DNA of 64,000 nt from Metridium senile (taxonomy: Eukaryota > Cnidaria > Anthozoa > Actiniaria > Metridiidae). The DNA lies in NCBI GenBank assembly GCA_949775045.1, contig OX459097.1:23928570-23992569 (forward strand), in the 5' to 3' direction. Positions 62,210 through 64,000 of this stretch are shown one piece after another (the first letter of the stretch is position 1; each line of letters begins with the position of its first letter). The notes beneath the pieces are model-generated. The model saw nothing but the letters and a program-made list of their open reading frames with translations, did no database searches and had not been told where the DNA came from. A program made the translations under genes and the position numbers.

Positions 62210-63265
62210 TCAGACAGAATTACGCCTTGGAGATCTTGCGGCCTTCCGACCAGAACAGGGACCAACCCCCAGAGAGCTGGGCTCTCTGCCAGCAGGGCAG
62301 AGCACAGCGATGAGCCTGCCGGCACTCACGATGGCACTGCACCTGTCTTTGCCACAGTGCAGTGCCTCGGAGAAGATGGTTCTGACCTCCTCTCCGGCCT
62401 GTTCCGACCTGGCCAGCCTGTGAGCAGCGGAGATGCCGTTACATAGTTACAATTCTCTCATTGTCATGAAGAGGTTTTACCATTGCACTAACTGTACTTT
62501 CAGGGGGGGATTGGGGTACTCCCTTTGTCCAAGTGGTAGGGGTGATCGTCGGAGATTTTTCGATTACTTTCTTCCATTCCTGGCTTTCATTCTGCAAGTC
62601 TCTAAAGTTATCGTTGCTCTTCTTCTTCTTCTTCGTCGTCTGACCTAGGTTATTTGTAACAAGGATATCACAAACTTCAAATTGAATAAAGATATCGATG
62701 ACAAACGAAAACTAAAGGCGTGGATTCTGCGCGCGGGTATAAACAAGCCTGCTTGAAAAGTCTTTCAAAAATATTTGTCGCAGTCTTACGCCTGCAAAAG
62801 GATGTCGGTGTTTCTTCTCTTGATATCGATTTATTCATAGGATATTTTGGTTGTACGTGTTCGTGTTATATGACAATAACAAGTTGATGATAAAACAAAC
62901 ATCTCTTTTAAAAACGTGCAATAGATCAGAAAATGTGTTCGTATCACCTTTGCAGGCGTAAGAGTGTGTCCATTGGCTGCGACATTGATTATTGAAATAG
63001 GTTGTGTACTCACCCTCCAGCTCCCCCGACCCCTGCTTCCAGGTCGAAAAGAGCGCGGGACGTTCTATAGCTAGATCTGCAGAATAACAAATGATTACTC
63101 GTTACTTTGAACTTTTTAACTATAAACGCAACAACAGAGCCCCGGGCACCTCTGTATGGAATGATTATACAATTAAAACGTTTGCTTAGAAAATTACAAT
63201 AATTCACGTCAGTGATATTACCTTGAGTCGTCGTCTGCCTCTTCGGCCGCGTAGTAGGGCGTGTC
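62210..63265 (-). CDS. 3' end of an unidentified GC-rich gene (three exons)
   Basis: Exons on the - strand: 63265-63222 (CTCGCAG acceptor, AAG|GTAATA donor), 63076-63014 (CTGCAG acceptor, GG|GTGAGT donor) and 62417-62210 (GCTCACAG acceptor, stop TGA 62212-62210). Phases agree across both junctions and give about 104 residues: DTPYYAAEEADDDS, RTSRALFDLEAGVGGAGG, GEEVRTIFSEALHCGKDRCS and a basic end RKAARSPRRNSV. Exons are clearly GC-richer than the surroundings. ATTAAA follows the stop at once. Upstream exons must lie beyond 63267 or the window edge. No family recognised. Confidence 0.55.
62500..62545 (+). mobile_element. Fragment of the intron-3 foldback family
   Basis: ACTCCCTTTGTCCAAGTGGT AGGGGTGATCG repeats the end of the element at 1611-1934. 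Confidence 0.6.
62787..62963. repeat. Inverted repeat CTTACGCCTGCAAAAGG
   Basis: CTTACGCCTGCAAAAGG at 62787 and CCTTTGCAGGCGTAAG at 62948 are inverted, inside the intron between exons 2 and 3 of the - strand gene. Pairing extends weakly into the neighbouring bases. Confidence 0.6.
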
Positions 63266-63267
63266 CT

Positions 63268-64000
63268 GCGAGCAAAATTTCTAAATTAGTACGTATACTA
63301 TTAAAAACACACTAGCGCATCGAATGGCATTTTTTCTTTTCTCGCATATTCGAATACGAATAAGTAGTTTTTGTAGTCTGAACTCAAAATTTAAGTTGAC
63401 ATGTCTATAACCTAACACCTGTTATCACCTGATATTTCACTGAAGTTTATATAATAAAAGTGATTATTTTGACTTTATACCGCCTAGTCCTGGTGACAAA
63501 GGTGTCCATGCTTATAGTAATAATTCAGTATATAGTAATGTTGTTCTCACATGCAGTTCTCACGGCACTAGCTAGCTGAAAACACTGAATGAGACCAAAT
63601 TCACCAGGGTTGAGCGCGCGTTGAGCTATTGCACAATATAATAGCTTTCAGACAGCTAGAAATTAGGTACAAATGTACACACCATATTCAAAATTTGTTT
63701 CTTTTTTTAATTATTTCTCTGGTGTAAGTGCACAAAAACATTTAAGTTAAAATTTAGATATACACCCACTTGCAGTAACATTTGTTATAAAGAAAATAGA
63801 ACGTTTGTAATTTAGTACGATATGAGTTAAGGTGCGGTGTGCTTTCACATGCTCTCAGCTTATATAACAGAGAATAAGACTGTGTATGTTTTGTTATATA
63901 TAAAACAATTTTCTGTAAGATATGCTCTTCGAAAACCCTCAAAATTAACCGCTTTCAATGCGAGTTGTTTAAAAAAGTATAAGTCAAAAAGTTCATACTG
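63268..64000. other. Window end, no feature supported
   Basis: AT-rich sequence. It may be the upstream intron of the - strand gene at 62210-63265, but no in-phase upstream exon could be identified with confidence. Confidence 0.4.

Noticed and set aside
62214..62423. + strand exon after TTTCAG with a 70-codon frame
   Set aside because: The - strand reading has an acceptor, correct phase with two upstream exons and a stop; the + frame has no partner exon.

Overview
The window is eukaryotic and almost certainly from an intron-rich, AT-rich invertebrate animal, probably marine. The first 18.5 kb hold 26 short exons with GT-AG introns that encode a metazoan-type choline transporter-like protein (SLC44/CTL family). 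The rest is dominated by invertebrate-style mobile elements: tRNA-derived SINEs, an L2/CR1-type LINE fragment, a Penelope-like fragment, Tc1/mariner-type DNA elements and many TA- or TTAA-flanked foldback elements. A cnidarian, sponge or lancelet would all fit; I cannot decide from sequence alone. There are no operons, ribosome binding sites or CRISPR arrays.

Layout. 1-18.5 kb: SLC44A gene on the + strand, lacking only its first exon(s), with introns full of (CAT)n and other microsatellites, MITEs, SINEs and one LINE. 18.5-26.7 kb: no gene seen; foldback elements, a satellite with repeats of roughly 40-60 bp, and two related satellites (152-bp and 98-bp units) arranged in inverted orientation. 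26.7-37.6 kb: a large imperfect palindrome whose arms carry outward-facing CCAAT/TATA promoters and exon-like segments. Its left arm is split by a 4,043-bp Tc1/mariner-type transposon with 71-bp terminal inverted repeats. The transposon carries an intact DDE transposase plus two accessory genes, a SAM-like/CCHC protein and a HIRAN-domain protein. The mirror arm preserves the empty target site. 39-42.6 kb: a tandem array of exon-like units, each with splice sites, ending in a polyadenylation signal. 43.9-51.3 kb: an array of about 195-bp units interrupted by two 1-kb TTAA-flanked elements and a Penelope-like remnant. 50.3-55.7 kb: a near-perfect 5.3-kb palindrome centred at about 53,019. 55.95-58.3 kb: five in-phase exons on the - strand of a tyrosine-recombinase-like gene with a TATA promoter, cut short next to the palindrome. 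58.3-64 kb: a repeated 46-nt exon-like cassette, duplicated segments and the 3' end of an unidentified GC-rich - strand gene.

How the parts relate. The SLC44A gene is the one clear host gene. The transposon at 29-33 kb is the most interesting unit: transposase, HIRAN protein and SAM/CCHC protein lie between the same inverted repeats and look intact. Several repeat arrays have captured splice sites (introns 4 and 23 of SLC44A, the 40-kb array, the 60-kb cassettes), a recurring theme in this window. All functional assignments come from reading the sequence and recalling families; no database search was run.
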